Positions 39,901-51,790 of a stretch of DNA of 64,000 nt are shown here, in pieces (within the stretch, counting starts at the first letter, position 1; the number at the start of each line of letters is the position of its first letter). The notes beneath the pieces were generated by a model. It was not told the DNA's origin. It did not search any database and worked only from the letters and a program-made list of their open reading frames with translations. Source of the DNA: Gavia stellata (lineage: Eukaryota > Chordata > Aves > Gaviiformes > Gaviidae); the NCBI RefSeq assembly GCF_030936135.1, contig NC_082596.1:15352155-15416154 (forward strand). Reading direction: 5' to 3'. Position numbers and translations under genes: made by a program.

Positions 39901-42900
39901 GTCCCAGATCTTGTGGTTGGACTCCAGGCTAACACATGCTGCCTATTACCACGGCTGATTCAGCCACAAGTGCTGAGAGTCCGCTGACATCCCTTCTAAC
40001 CTAAATTTAGTATTAAGGAGAACTTTCCTCTTCTGTACTTTACTATACTGAATAAACCTGGGGGCATCTGAAGTAAAAGAAAAAAAAAGTACAATATTTC
40101 TCTGCTTTGGGATCCTAGATGGTTTCAGTTCTCCTGGTATCAGAGGTTATGACAATTTGGAGTGTTTCAGCCTGTCATACTGGATACATCAATCACAGTG
40201 GCAAAGCTTAGAGAGAATGGAAAAGGAGAAGCAGTAACATGGTTTGCCAAGTGTAGGGAGGAAAGTAATCCTAGGGCTATTTTGTAAAATGTCATTTTTG
40301 GTTTTGACACAATGCAATGACTACTCGAGCCTGTAAACACAGTCTCCACCAGTTGTTCCTCTGAGTAAGATATAAACAATGACTAGACCTTGATATGCCT
40401 GCAAATAACTGACAAAAAGAACTAAACTAAGGACAAAATTCTTCAAAATCTCCTTGCTTCGATGTTCAGTAAACAGAGCTTGTAGGACTCTAATGATTTT
40501 AGGTAATTCTTGGATATTTGAGGGGCTTCATCAGCCTCAGCATGTTCCCCTATCAACTATGATCTCCCTGGTTTCCTGCTAGTGAGTCTGACTCTCTGTT
40601 GAGTTGGGTGCCTTGAGGGATGGGCATGAGCGTTCCCCAGTCTGACACAGGAATGGCGCTCTAGGAGAACCTTAGGTCTGCTTTAGAGCTTACAACCCCT
40701 TCTTGGGATAGTCCTTCCTCTCCTTTCTCACTCCTATCCCCCTCAGCTTTTAGCCCTTAAACAGAAAAGCTGACCCAGATTCCAGGTGGAAGTGTCTGCT
40801 GTGAGGCAGGAGGGATTTGGAGACAGCTGGTGCCCACAGAGCAGAACGGCTGGTCAGCACCAAAATCTCGGAAGGAGCTTGGGTTGCAAACCACAGATTC
40901 AGAGAACTGCTGGACGCTTTATGAGGTGCAGTACTGAACCCTGTACCCCATTTTTTAAACAGACCTCAATTGTGTGTAACTTCTGCTCACTCAGGTAGCA
41001 CTGCGTTACAAATTTGCATTTCTAACTTTTGCACTTTGTAAGAATTTACTGACTCACAGTGAATGTGTTATAAGCACTTTTATGGTGAACACTTTCACTG
41101 AGAACAATTCTCTGACCGTTAGCCTGCAGGCTTTCAATTCTACTGAAGATGCCTTTGACTTTACTTATATGGCATCAATCTTCCGGAGGGGCCTGAGACA
41201 CATACCTATTGTGTTCCATGCAATCAGCTGGAGAAGTTGTGCAAAAAAGTAAGGCATTCATATATGCATTCAGAGATACGATAGAAAGTGAAATACTCAG
41301 TGTGGTTTGTAATTGTGTTTATCTATGTGCAGCCTCTTCCTGTGTCAGAACAGATTTTTGCAAACAAGAGGGCAATGATTCAGTTCCAGGGGAAGACTGA
41401 CAAAATAAACCCTGGCTCCTGCTGACCTGATGCAGTGCTGAGCAGTGTCCTACCCTGGGAAAATATTTCCTGCTTCATTTTCATAAATATTTATGTAATT
41501 CCTTCTGGGAAACATGTCTTCTTCAGAAAACTGAACATGCTGCTCCCTGACACAAATTTAACTGTTTGTTTACACATGAGAGATTATGGGCATGTACCCA
41601 ACTTCGGATTTTTGCATTCTTATCTCAGGCATTTTTGTCTTTTAAAGTTCTCCTTCGCTCTCCTCCTAGAGATCGCATAATGTCTTGAGACACGGGAGCT
41701 TAGTCCTGGCTCTGGAATTTGAACATCCCTGGTGCTCTTTGGAGAGTTGTTATTTTGGGCTGCAGAAAAAGGGACCAAATGTAATGTTCTGCCTGGAATC
41801 ACACTTCTGTCCTGCCCAGTTATACCCTTCCGATTCTGGTTTGAGGCTCCTCTCTAAAAAAAAAAAAATCATGTAAGCAATTAAACAGAGAATTGCATGG
41901 CTAATGAAAGTATTTATATTTAGAAACAGACCTAAACACACTGCTGTGAACTGAAATAGAACTGGCATGCAGTCTTTTGAGTTTGCTTTCTAAGTTTATA
42001 GCAGGGATTAGCAGCAAAGTTGTGCACAAGTTGCCCCAAGAGAACAGGTATACTCCCCACCACAACAAACCGAAAAAGGTTGATCCTGCTCTCTTTAACA
42101 TTTTTTAAGAGAACAGAAAAATCACTGACCTTGAAGTACAGACTGAAAAGAGCTTTGTACGAATCCTTGTATTAATGCAAAGCTGAGCTTTGTTTGCCAA
42201 CATGCTCACAACCCTTCCATGAAGTGGTGAACTGTGTGGGGTGCTCTGGAGAAAGCTGTGTGATGGGTGGAAGACATAGTCGCAAGAGATGGCAGATGCT
42301 AAGCTTGTGCCCAGGAGAAAACATGCAAATGAGTATGTGGTACCTAGGTGATGTGCTGATCTGTGGATTTTATATGAAACCTGTTTACCGTGCAGAGCAA
42401 TGACAAAAGTTCAAAGCACAAGATCTGTCAGTCCTACAGGGTCTTAGTCTCTTGGTCCTAGCATTCAGCTGCTGTGCCTTGCATTACCCGTTTGACCTTC
42501 TTTTTGAACATGCGTATTTGTAGATTATATAGGTTTATAATTATTTAGTTACTCATTTTTTTCTTCTTTCTCAGTTCAAACTCTGCTGCACCCTTTCCAG
42601 AGCCAGAGCCAAACAGCTTTTTTTAGCACTATCTTCAGCAGTTTGCAAAAGAAACCCCAACGAACCAGGAGACAGCTACCTGCCCTAGAAGATTTATGAG
42701 CTCATACAGCAAAAAGGGAAGGCAAGGGTGCGAGGAAGATGAGAGAGAGGGAAACACAATGAACAAGGAAGGATCCACAGGAAACCAGAGAAAGCCTGGA
42801 GACCTCCTTCCTACCCCATAGGTATGTGATAATATGTGCATAGTCTAAAACAGGTATTCCAGACTTTTTTTTTTTTTTTGCTGTCTTGTTGAACACCATC

Positions 42901-45900
42901 AGTGGTGACAGTGGCTGCTCACTGCTTCAAAGGGGCTGACTTGCTGCTCTCAGAGCTCCTGGCCTTGGTCACTGCCTGAACCCTGCTACCAAATGTGTCT
43001 CAAGACATCTGCCCTGCTCAGTGAGCTCTATCTTATCTCCTGAGTTGCTTCCCTGATGTTTGGGGACGCACAGTGTTCTGTAATGTGTATCGTAACGTTG
43101 GTTTCATGTCTGCGTGGGTGTCTTTCTGGCAAGAAAAAGAAAGTTTTGAACCTCATTCTCCCACCTTCCTAGTTATTGTCTGCCAGACTGTTTGCTAGTG
43201 AAGGGGAGGGAGGGTGATGGTGGTGGCACATTTTCTGCTTGACAGCCTAACAAAACCAAAGGAAAAAAACCCCTTCACTCAGCCCATACTCAGAAAGCTG
43301 TTTGGTTTGGGTTTTTTTAACCTGCTGATGAATTAGACTTTTTACAACTTCAAGTTTTGTGTAATGAAGAAAGATAAAAAAATGAAGGTATTTTTCTGCT
43401 CAATTCTGATTATTGCTAGTACCTCTGGAGCTTTTGACCTATGATTTGGAAACTGGAAGGCTGGATTCCAGTCCCCATTTCATATGCATGTCTCTGAATT
43501 GTGGATACTTGCTTAGGTATACAATGTGGTGTCATTATGGCTGGGTTTTAGTTTAACAGTAGTTTAACATATTAAGTACAGCACTAGCACAGAGTGGATA
43601 AAAGGACTGGGATGACTTCTACCATTTGGAGTAATTCACATCCCTTGGAACTACTGCTGAGCCACCCCTCGCAAAGAAAAAATTGAGCTACAAGGCTTAT
43701 AAAAAGATTCCTGAACATTAATTATTTTGCCATTGATGGGAACTGTTGGAACCTCTGAATTTTGAGCATTTTTCCCCAAGGCAGGATTCCTCCAAACTTT
43801 TAAGTTTTTGTTTGTCTCATCCCCACATAGGAAGTGGCACCTGCTTGGGTGCTTTTTGCTTTTTGATCTACCTGCTCTCTGGCTACAGCAATGGAAGTAT
43901 AGACATAGAAGAAAGACTCATAAATCAGCACAGTATTTCTCATCACCAAAAAATGGTACATGGTTTTGTTTAACGTGTGGGCTTTTATGACAACATTCAA
44001 TAGAATTTATGAGTTTAGAAGTAACATGAAATCAGTTCCAAGGACAGTGTTAGACTATGTCCAACACTGTCAGTAAAACATTATGTAGCATTGTCATTTC
44101 TCCAAGCGTTTTGGAGATTCCAACTTTATTATGGGATTCACAGTAATTTTCAGTCTAAGGGACAGGAAATTGCCACAATCTGATAGGTGCTTGCAGTTTG
44201 GTCAGCATGTGCTGGGAGGAAATGGTAGAACCTGGCAGGTTTTTGTCCTACACTGTGCTGGTGAGGTCTTACCCCTTGAGCCACAACCAGCCAGAAGCAG
44301 CTAAGAATAAACCTGAACTTGTGAGGAGCTGGGTTAATGGCAAGAGATTGCCTCTAATACTAACTGGTCCTTGGCTTTATAGGACAGAAGAGATTTGCCA
44401 TGCAAAGCATCCACAGTGCTGCATCACAGATCAGATGTTTTCTTTCCAAAGGCCAATGACCTAATCAAAAGAATAGGGACTATGCAAAGGGCAGGCAGAG
44501 CTTGAATGCCCAACCCATCATTAATAAATCTCCAGTTGCTCTTCTTCTTCTTTTCTTGTGCAATATATGTCCTGATCCCTTGGCAACAAAAATGACTTCA
44601 CACAGTGGGGGAGGCTGTTTGGCTGATCTCGGGGGTTATTCCAGCTTCATGCAGTTGACACAGTCCATCAGCTGTTGAATCTGTGCAGAGGCTCCAGCCA
44701 TGCTGTTGCATTCACATTTCTGGTTTTGGATTCGTGCCCTTCTTGCCTGCAGTCAGTGCATGCGCATGATTGCTTGGCTGCCCACCCTAGTACCCATGCA
44801 GTAGGATTGCACAGTGCCTGCTCACAGAGGTGGGAAGCCAATTTCACAAGGATACAGATGAGCACTGGAAGTAGATGTAGACTGTCATCCTGCTCGATGC
44901 TGTCTATGCCAGTTCCGCAGCTGGAACTGGCCTCTTTTCAATGGTAACTTTCTTGTTTTAAATTTCTAGGCTTAATCGATCTGGAAATGAATTACTGCCT
45001 GTTAGCACTAGGAAGAGATTCACAGACAGCACATGTTTTCCTTTAAGGAGGATTTGTGGCAGGGAATGAGTCAGTAACTGGGAGTCTTTCCCTGTGTGTG
45101 GATGCCAGTGTGTCCTCAGTGCCGACTCCCTCAGATGTGATGACCGTACCCACTGTCATGCTATGCTATACGGACAGGCACATGTTCAGTGAATGTCTCT
45201 CCATGCTGTGGTGGGGAGGGTGATGGAGACAGAAACTGAATGCTGAGCTGCCTTTTTTCAAGGAGACGATGGACAAGAGCTGAGATTTATTGACTAGAGC
45301 CCCTAAACATCATGGCAAAGGCATGATGGCTTTATACCTCCAAAGATTTGCAGCAACCAGCACTTAGGAATTGAGCGATCTTAAAAAGAAAGCAAGGATG
45401 AGAAAATGAGAAGTTATGTTTTATCTGTTACTCTAATTACATGGGATTAGAACCAGACTAGAAACATCTGCTGCTTTGATTTTGCTGCTTCTGGTATTCC
45501 TCAGCCCTTTCCTCCTAAGTGGAACATTTCAAGTGAGCAGGATCTGGCCTGAAGAAATCCATAAAGCTGTATTCATTACTTAGGTTTTCTGTTTGTGCTG
45601 ATTTAAAGATTTGGCCGTTTTGATTTTCTTTGGATTAGCTGAGCTCAAGGGAACTCTCTGAAGGAATGTGCCATTGGTTTTCTGTTGGTGTTTTTTTATG
45701 TGATGCAATGCATTAAAACTTTCATGCAGGCAGTCATTAATTGTCAAAACCAAAAATACCCCTAAACTCCTGTCTACAATTATCCATACTGTGCTATATT
45801 TGGGACACATTATGGTTTCTGTCATTAAGAAGGCCTCCTTGTAATGCCCCATCATGGATAAAACATAGCCACAAAAATGATGCATATGGACAAAATATAA

Positions 45901-46550
45901 AGTGAAATTATGGGTTTCTATACTGAAGTGGAACTACTGATGATGCATATGCCAGACATGAGTGACACACCGAACAAAACTGTTAGTAAACAGAGGGAAA
46001 ACTATAAATATGCTTAAGACGAGACATCACGCATTGTTTCAAGTGACAAACTTTGTACTAAAAGAAAGAAAAAAGATCACAAATCTAGACAGACAGCACT
46101 GCTAAAAGTTATATAGCTGCATGATTCATTCCCCAAAGAAATCAATGTCAGGATGACATTTTTCTTCAGGCAATACTGCTCGTAATTTGGGTAAACTTTC
46201 TCTGCCCTATAAAAACAAACCATCAAACCAAAAGGTAACCACTGAAACAGCTACCACTCAACCAAAAAAAATAGTATTTTAAACAGAGCACAACATAAAA
46301 CTGCATGAGTCAATCTACCGTAAACTTTCAGCAAATAGGATGTGTCATAGAGATCAACTTTGGTGTTTCCAAAGAGCATAGGCTTATACAGCACGCTTTT
46401 TAGAAACAGACTTTGCTCCAAATAGTAATACCCTACTTTCAATAAACCCTGACTGGCTGCAACTAGTTATTTCTCCTGATACAGACAGCCAAAATAACTG
46501 GCTCGTAAACAGAAGCCTATGGAGCTAGATTAATTACAGGGATTACATAC
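36943..46550. other. Upstream flank of COLEC10, no gene supported
   Basis: The COLEC10 promoter and 5' UTR must lie in the first part, but no TATA box or initiator can be fixed. Open frames are short, for example 118 codons on the minus strand at 37496-37852, without a family signature. A T15 run lies at 42865-42879. Nothing else is recognisable. I looked for the cysteine-rich exons of TNFRSF11B on the plus strand and found none. Confidence 0.55.
42865..42879. repeat. T15 homopolymer
   Basis: Fifteen consecutive T in intergenic DNA; simple repeat. Confidence 0.9.
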
Positions 46551-46554
46551 AGTA

Positions 46555-46770
46555 TTCAGAGCTCTTAAAACCAGAAGGGATCATTACGATGATCCCGGCT
46601 GGCCTCCTACGTAACATAAGCCTTGGAATTTCACTGAATGATTCCTGCTCACAGCTGCTGGTAGTGATGGGAAGATGTATCATCTCTGTTTAACTACTTC
46701 AAGTGAGTGAAGACACAACAACGACCCCGTTCCAGTGGGCAGTTACCCTCGTCTTGTAACCTGCTGGATC
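46555..46770 (+). repeat. Ancient LINE-derived interspersed repeat (CR1/L3-like, class uncertain)
   Basis: The series 'ccagaagggatcattacgatgatc', 'ggcctcctacgtaacataagcc', 'gaatttcactgaatgattcctgc', 'acttcaagtgagtgaag' and 'gttccagtgggcagttaccctc' follows, in order, a repeat I recall from turtle, crocodilian and bird genomes ('ccagaagggaccattatgatcatctagtctgacctcctg…gttccaatggttaattaccctc'). The copy is diverged but collinear over about 200 bases. Confidence 0.62.
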
Positions 46771-47549
46771 TTCTGTATTGCATATTTAGTAAAGTATATT
46801 TAATATGTGTGCCTGTTTAAATAAACCATTGAATTTGAAGTATTTATAACTTTCTATCATTTTTAGGCCCAAATGCCAAATAGTTCTACATCCTATATCC
46901 TAAAAGCTGATTTATGATATGGTGCATTGCAGTTAGCGAGTGTCTTTCATCCTGAAGTGTGACACTTCTTACTGGTGAATTTTTTTTTGGCACACAGCAA
47001 TACATGTTTCTTGGTTTGCTTTCCATTAGATAAGAGTCCTGAGGTCCCCTGTTTTTAGCTTGTTGCAGTATATAGTGTTCTTGACAAAAAATCCACGGCT
47101 AATTAAGTTGGAGTCTTTAGTCTTACCACTGTCTTTCATGTAGGGAGGTGGCTGAGATGTTGCCTGGCTGTCCTTAGTGACCTTGATTGTTCTCTTTTGA
47201 TGCTCCTTAATGTCTCTCTTGAGAAAAAACTGAGTTCAGATATTTGCAACAAAACCTCAACACTTTGCCTGAATAACCTTTTAGATGAGACAGCCAATTT
47301 GCCTGATAAAGCAAAGAGTCATCTCTCCATTATGCATGGGAAGACGATTTGGTTTGCAGATCAACCAGTGCAGTGGTTACAGAGAGAGCTAAGACTATCC
47401 TGTGTGAGTCAGTTTGGGCCCAGCAAAACTAAGGAGTTTAGGCACAATGCCACAATATTGCTTATGCAGTTCCTAAGAACAGTTCAGATCCAGAAGGAGT
47501 TGTGGCTGTATTTTTCCTTTGGCTGTGGTATCTCTTAACTCTGGAGAGT

Positions 47550-47600
47550 TGATTCTAATAGATTTCTGCAAAGCGTTTGACTTTGTACCTATATGCGGGG
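47550..47600 (+). mobile_element. Possible LINE reverse-transcriptase scrap
   Basis: In one frame the plus strand reads LILIDFCKAFDFVP, which resembles the 'LDFSKAFDTVP' motif of CR1-type reverse transcriptases. I could not extend the match confidently on either side, so this may be a highly decayed LINE or a coincidence. Confidence 0.3.
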
Positions 47601-48086
47601 GAAACAAATTCCACCATGAATAAGAAAGCCAGGTAGCTCTTTGAGTCCCACCTTGTTATACTGGAGAGGCATGTGACAAGAGTTTGGGAAGGATGCATGA
47701 TGCAATTGGGAAAGAGATGGGAGCAACAGAGAATATCCCAAGCTACCTTTCTGTGGAAAGGAGGAAATAGGGTAAAGAGAAAAATATAGGGAAGCTACAG
47801 AACTGGAATGAGCATCTCCAGTGGGTCTTTGAATGCAAATGAATGAAAAAGCATGACTCCAAGGAAGCAGTTTTGCAGGTGAATATTCAGAAGGACAATG
47901 AAACAGTAAAGATCTGTGATGGAGAAATAGAAAAACTCGCATTAACTTCCCTGAGTTTTGTACCAAATCCTTTATGAGTTATATAGTGTGGAAAATCGAG
48001 TGTTTAAATATGAAGAGCCCAGTCCACCTCTTCACTAGGTTCACTTCAACAGAATGACATAAACTCACAATGGGAACAGGCATATG

Positions 48087-48125
48087 TAGAAGAACATAAG
48101 AATGGGCATATCAAAGGTCCTTCCA
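48087..48125 (+). repeat. Short sauropsid repeat scrap
   Basis: 'gaacataagaatgggcata' followed by 'tcaaaggtccttcca' resembles the repeat start 'gaacataagaatggccatactgggtcagaccaaaggtccatcta', with an internal deletion. Only about 35 bases are involved. Confidence 0.35.
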
Positions 48126-51100
48126 TTCCAAGTGATTGTTTTTCACTTACTTTGGAAAGCAGAAAAAATAAAGGGGGAATTCACATGACAAACAATATGA
48201 TAGTGAGACTTAAGCAGAAAGGTTTCTATTGAAGACAATTCTCTGTTTTTGCCCAGCAATCCAATTTTGTGTCCATGAGTGCTTTCATTTTGGCATGGCT
48301 CATCAATCTGTATTAAGTTTGGTTCAGAAGTTTCTGAGGTTTGCAAAAAGAAGAAATCGCAATGAAGGGTTGTTACATTTCATGTTGATGAACAGCTTAT
48401 CTATTAACAACATCCCAACGAGGAAGCAAGGTATAATTTATTCCACCACTGCTGGAGCAAGGCTACATACTTTCAGTGAATCATGCTGGAGAGCAGTAAA
48501 ATGGGCCATCATTCTCAGTATTTAGTCAAGTACACAGAATTTTACTAATTTGACTTGATTTTTTCTTAAGATAGAAAATCTAATAAAAAAGAAAAACAGT
48601 CTGAATGCCAGATCTCAACTACAGAATATGTCTGAGTGTCAGAAGATCAGAAATTTGGTAGTTTCTTCAAATGAAAGAATTTTTTTTAAGTCATAGATGT
48701 ATTTGCTCACCTAAGGGCTTTTCAGCTCTGATGGAAAATTCCTCACTACCTCGCTACAACTATTACAGTGGTGTCTGTCAGAGAATGTGATGAATATTAC
48801 CAATAATTCAAAGAATCACCTAAAAATCAGTTGTTGATATGACTTTATAGATAGAAAGCTTACAAATTATTATCTTCTACACAATTTCACAAAGGCGGAC
48901 TGTGTCTTCCCTTAGCTTCCTGAGAAAATCTACTATCATTTGCATCAGAGACTGAAGCTGCATGCTCTTGATAGTCACTTGGGAACTATTAGCATAACCT
49001 CTGTTTTTCTGTCCTTTATTTCTGTAATGCTCACTGACTGGAAAAATGAATAAACATGTAACTGTAAACGGCCATTTGGAAAATCCAGAATTTTCACAGA
49101 AGAGTCATGTGGACAATCACTTGTTCTCTGTGTCTCAACTTTGTGGTGGTCTGGGAGGCAAAGATGAACAAGTTAGTTAGAAAAATAGCTGTACTTGGGT
49201 GTTTTGCTTCCTGACATCAAAGCTTCTTGAGAGAGAAATGTGCTATTATGTGACATTATTCTTTTTTAATTCCTGTAATAGCTGTGGCAGACACTCAGCA
49301 TTTGCTTTGCACATATAAAATTCTGATTCATTCAGGGAGACCAGATAAAAAACCTGCTGAGGGTTCCCCTCATCCTGAAGTCAGTGGTAGCACTTTTATT
49401 GGGATTATCTGGACCAGCAACTGGCACCCCATATGTGGGTACGCACTGGAGGAAAGGAGGAAATGGAGGAGGAAATTTTTCTCCAACGTGGTGCACTGTG
49501 GTAGGCTGTATCTTACATTGCTTTAATCATCCGGGTGGCAGCTGGCCTACCTGCACGCCTGGGAGCCCTGACCCATTTCAGCATAAAAGGTTCTTGTTAC
49601 TTCATCCTGATAAGTTTTAACATCTTTGGTGCTTCCAACAGGGCTTTGAAATATGGCTGAGGAGTGTGAACATATGTATATGGTAGGACAAAAAGGAGGG
49701 AGCTCTTAGTGTAGAAAAAAATACATTTCTTTTTCTTTCGTCTTGCAAAATCGCTTTTCCAGAGATGTTTCCCACCTCTCCCTACCAGACCTCAGGGAAG
49801 TTGTGGCAGCCTGCCAGCACCACAAGCTGAAACCAGTGTGCCTGTAGGTCCACTGCAGCCAGCACAGCAGGAGAGGTTACAGTGATGCTGGAGCTGCTCT
49901 CCAGCAAAGAGGGCTGGGAGAGGCTCTCTCCTTTGCCCCACTTTAGGAGCCCTCTCCACCCCCTCTTCCACCAATTCTCTCCACAGGCAAGAGATGTGTG
50001 TGGCTGGTAGCTGAGAGAGTTCATCTGGTTTCTCCAGCAGCTCACTTCTGTGTAGCTATCATAAGCGGTCAGCATTGATGTCCCATTGATGATGAAGAGG
50101 TGCCTGCATCTGAACAGTGTAGGCTTTCTTTAAAAAATACATTAGTAACGCACACATGAAACTCACACTTCTTTTTTTTAGGTAGAAAATCAAGTCCTCT
50201 GACATTGGGAAATGCCAGGTATTTATCTGTCTAGCCAACCCATGTTGTATCTGTTGTATCTGTCTAGCCTCATGTTTGTATGTTCTGCTATGATCTTCAT
50301 TTGCCTTCGTCATGGACTCTTTCTTCCCCAGGGCCCTGATTCGTATGAAGTTCGGTCTGGTTTCAAAATCAACACTTAGAAATTAGGAATTACCAAATCT
50401 GGGGTTTCCCGAGTATCCTTCGTTCTTCAACTTTGCATGCCTGCCCTTCTCCATTTCATTTGTAGCTTGAACACAAAGTGTCAAAATTAAGGCTATCTAT
50501 CTGGGCAAATGCAAATGTGTTATTTCCTCACTTCTAAAAATTTGATTTTGCCAGTGTTGCAATCTCTTAATGTTCTTTCTTTGGTAAGTAATAAACAGTG
50601 TAGAAAAACGCCCATTGAATCCAGTAATCTGAAAGGATCAGTGACGTGAATGAACTGTGGGCTACCAATAAAGCATTAGTGCACTTAATGGATCAGTTCA
50701 CCCATTCATATGTACCTGTCACTTTTCAAGTACCTAAATCAAAGGCTAGTATAAACTCCAAGGCACAGGAAAGAGAAAAACAAATAATCTGTGGGCTGTA
50801 AGCTGAAATTCAGCCTTTGTACTTAACAGTAGAGCAGAATTTTAAGAAAACCAGCAGATATTTTAGAATCAATAGGAATATAACCCCACCAGCCCCCAAA
50901 ACAAATTATGAAGAAGTTTTAAAAAACAACTTCAGACAAAAAGAAGACCAAATATCATAGACACTTTTTTTTACTTTGGGTCTTACACCAGGCTGCTGAG
51001 CTGAGGCTTGGCAAACCTATACCTTGTTTTTGGCTTTGTCACTGACCTGCTGCATAACACAGCAGATGCAGACATTCAGTGTTTTGCTTATTTATCAAGT

Positions 51101-51284
51101 AGGCTTTTATGGCACATTTTCCCTTTCCTGTGAATCTTCCTTCATGTGGATGTCTACCCCTAAGATTAACCTAATAATAACAATATAGTGCAAGTCTTCA
51201 GCCCTAACTTATTTTCCTTTTCCATAAAGAATCTTTTTCTGATTTTTTGGGTATTGTGGTGCCAGTGGAGGTGAACAGAAGCAG

Positions 51285-51353
51285 CTGAACTGTTAAGACA
51301 GAGCCCCTCCCCAATTGTAGTTGAATTGTTCAGACAGAGCCCTTCCCAAATGT
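51285..51353 (+). repeat. Two-copy imperfect tandem repeat, unit about 35 bp
   Basis: Copy 1 (51285-51320) and copy 2 (51321-51353) share TGAACTGTTAAGACAGAGCC / TGAATTGTTCAGACAGAGCC followed by CCTCCCCAA / CTTCCCAAA. It is a local duplication in intergenic DNA. Confidence 0.8.
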
Positions 51354-51710
51354 CTCTTGTTCATTCTAACAGACTGGCTAAATATGACAAACTTTTCGGT
51401 ATCAGCAGTGCTTTGCTGGGTCTGAGTGTGTTGACCCCTTCTCAGTAAAAGCTATTTGACGCAAGTGCTCAAAGGCATGTGAGTTCCTGTTGTTTGTAAC
51501 TATAAACAATTGGTTAAAAGTGACTTGAGTTTTGAGAAGATATTACTGTAAAATATTTCTTTGTCTGAAGCAGCATGGCACTTGACAACATTTTCAGACT
51601 AAATGTGCCTAAGCACCATTTTGATATATTTAAGTATTAAAGAAACAGGTTAGTACCTCCACAGGGAAAACTGTTAGGAGTTTTTCTGTTCACCAGAGTA
51701 TCCTCAGCTG

Positions 51711-51790
51711 GTTCTGCACCCAGTCCTGGGACTGGATGTTTCCCAAAAATAACACAGGGATGCACTCATTTTGCTGACTGGGTGCAGAAC
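51711..51790. repeat. Perfect 15-bp inverted repeat with 50-nt spacer
   Basis: GTTCTGCACCCAGTC (51711-51725) is exactly complementary to GACTGGGTGCAGAAC (51776-51790). The arms are not low-complexity. It could be the ends of a small non-autonomous DNA element or a structured transcript; no flanking target duplication is clear. Confidence 0.85.

Noticed and set aside
39890..40015. CR1-tail-like string 'catcccttctaacctaaat'
   Set aside because: The upstream CR1 tail signature is missing; a 19-base similarity is not enough.
44043..44071. 9-bp inverted repeat GACAGTGTT / AACACTGTC
   Set aside because: Arms this short are expected by chance several times in the window.
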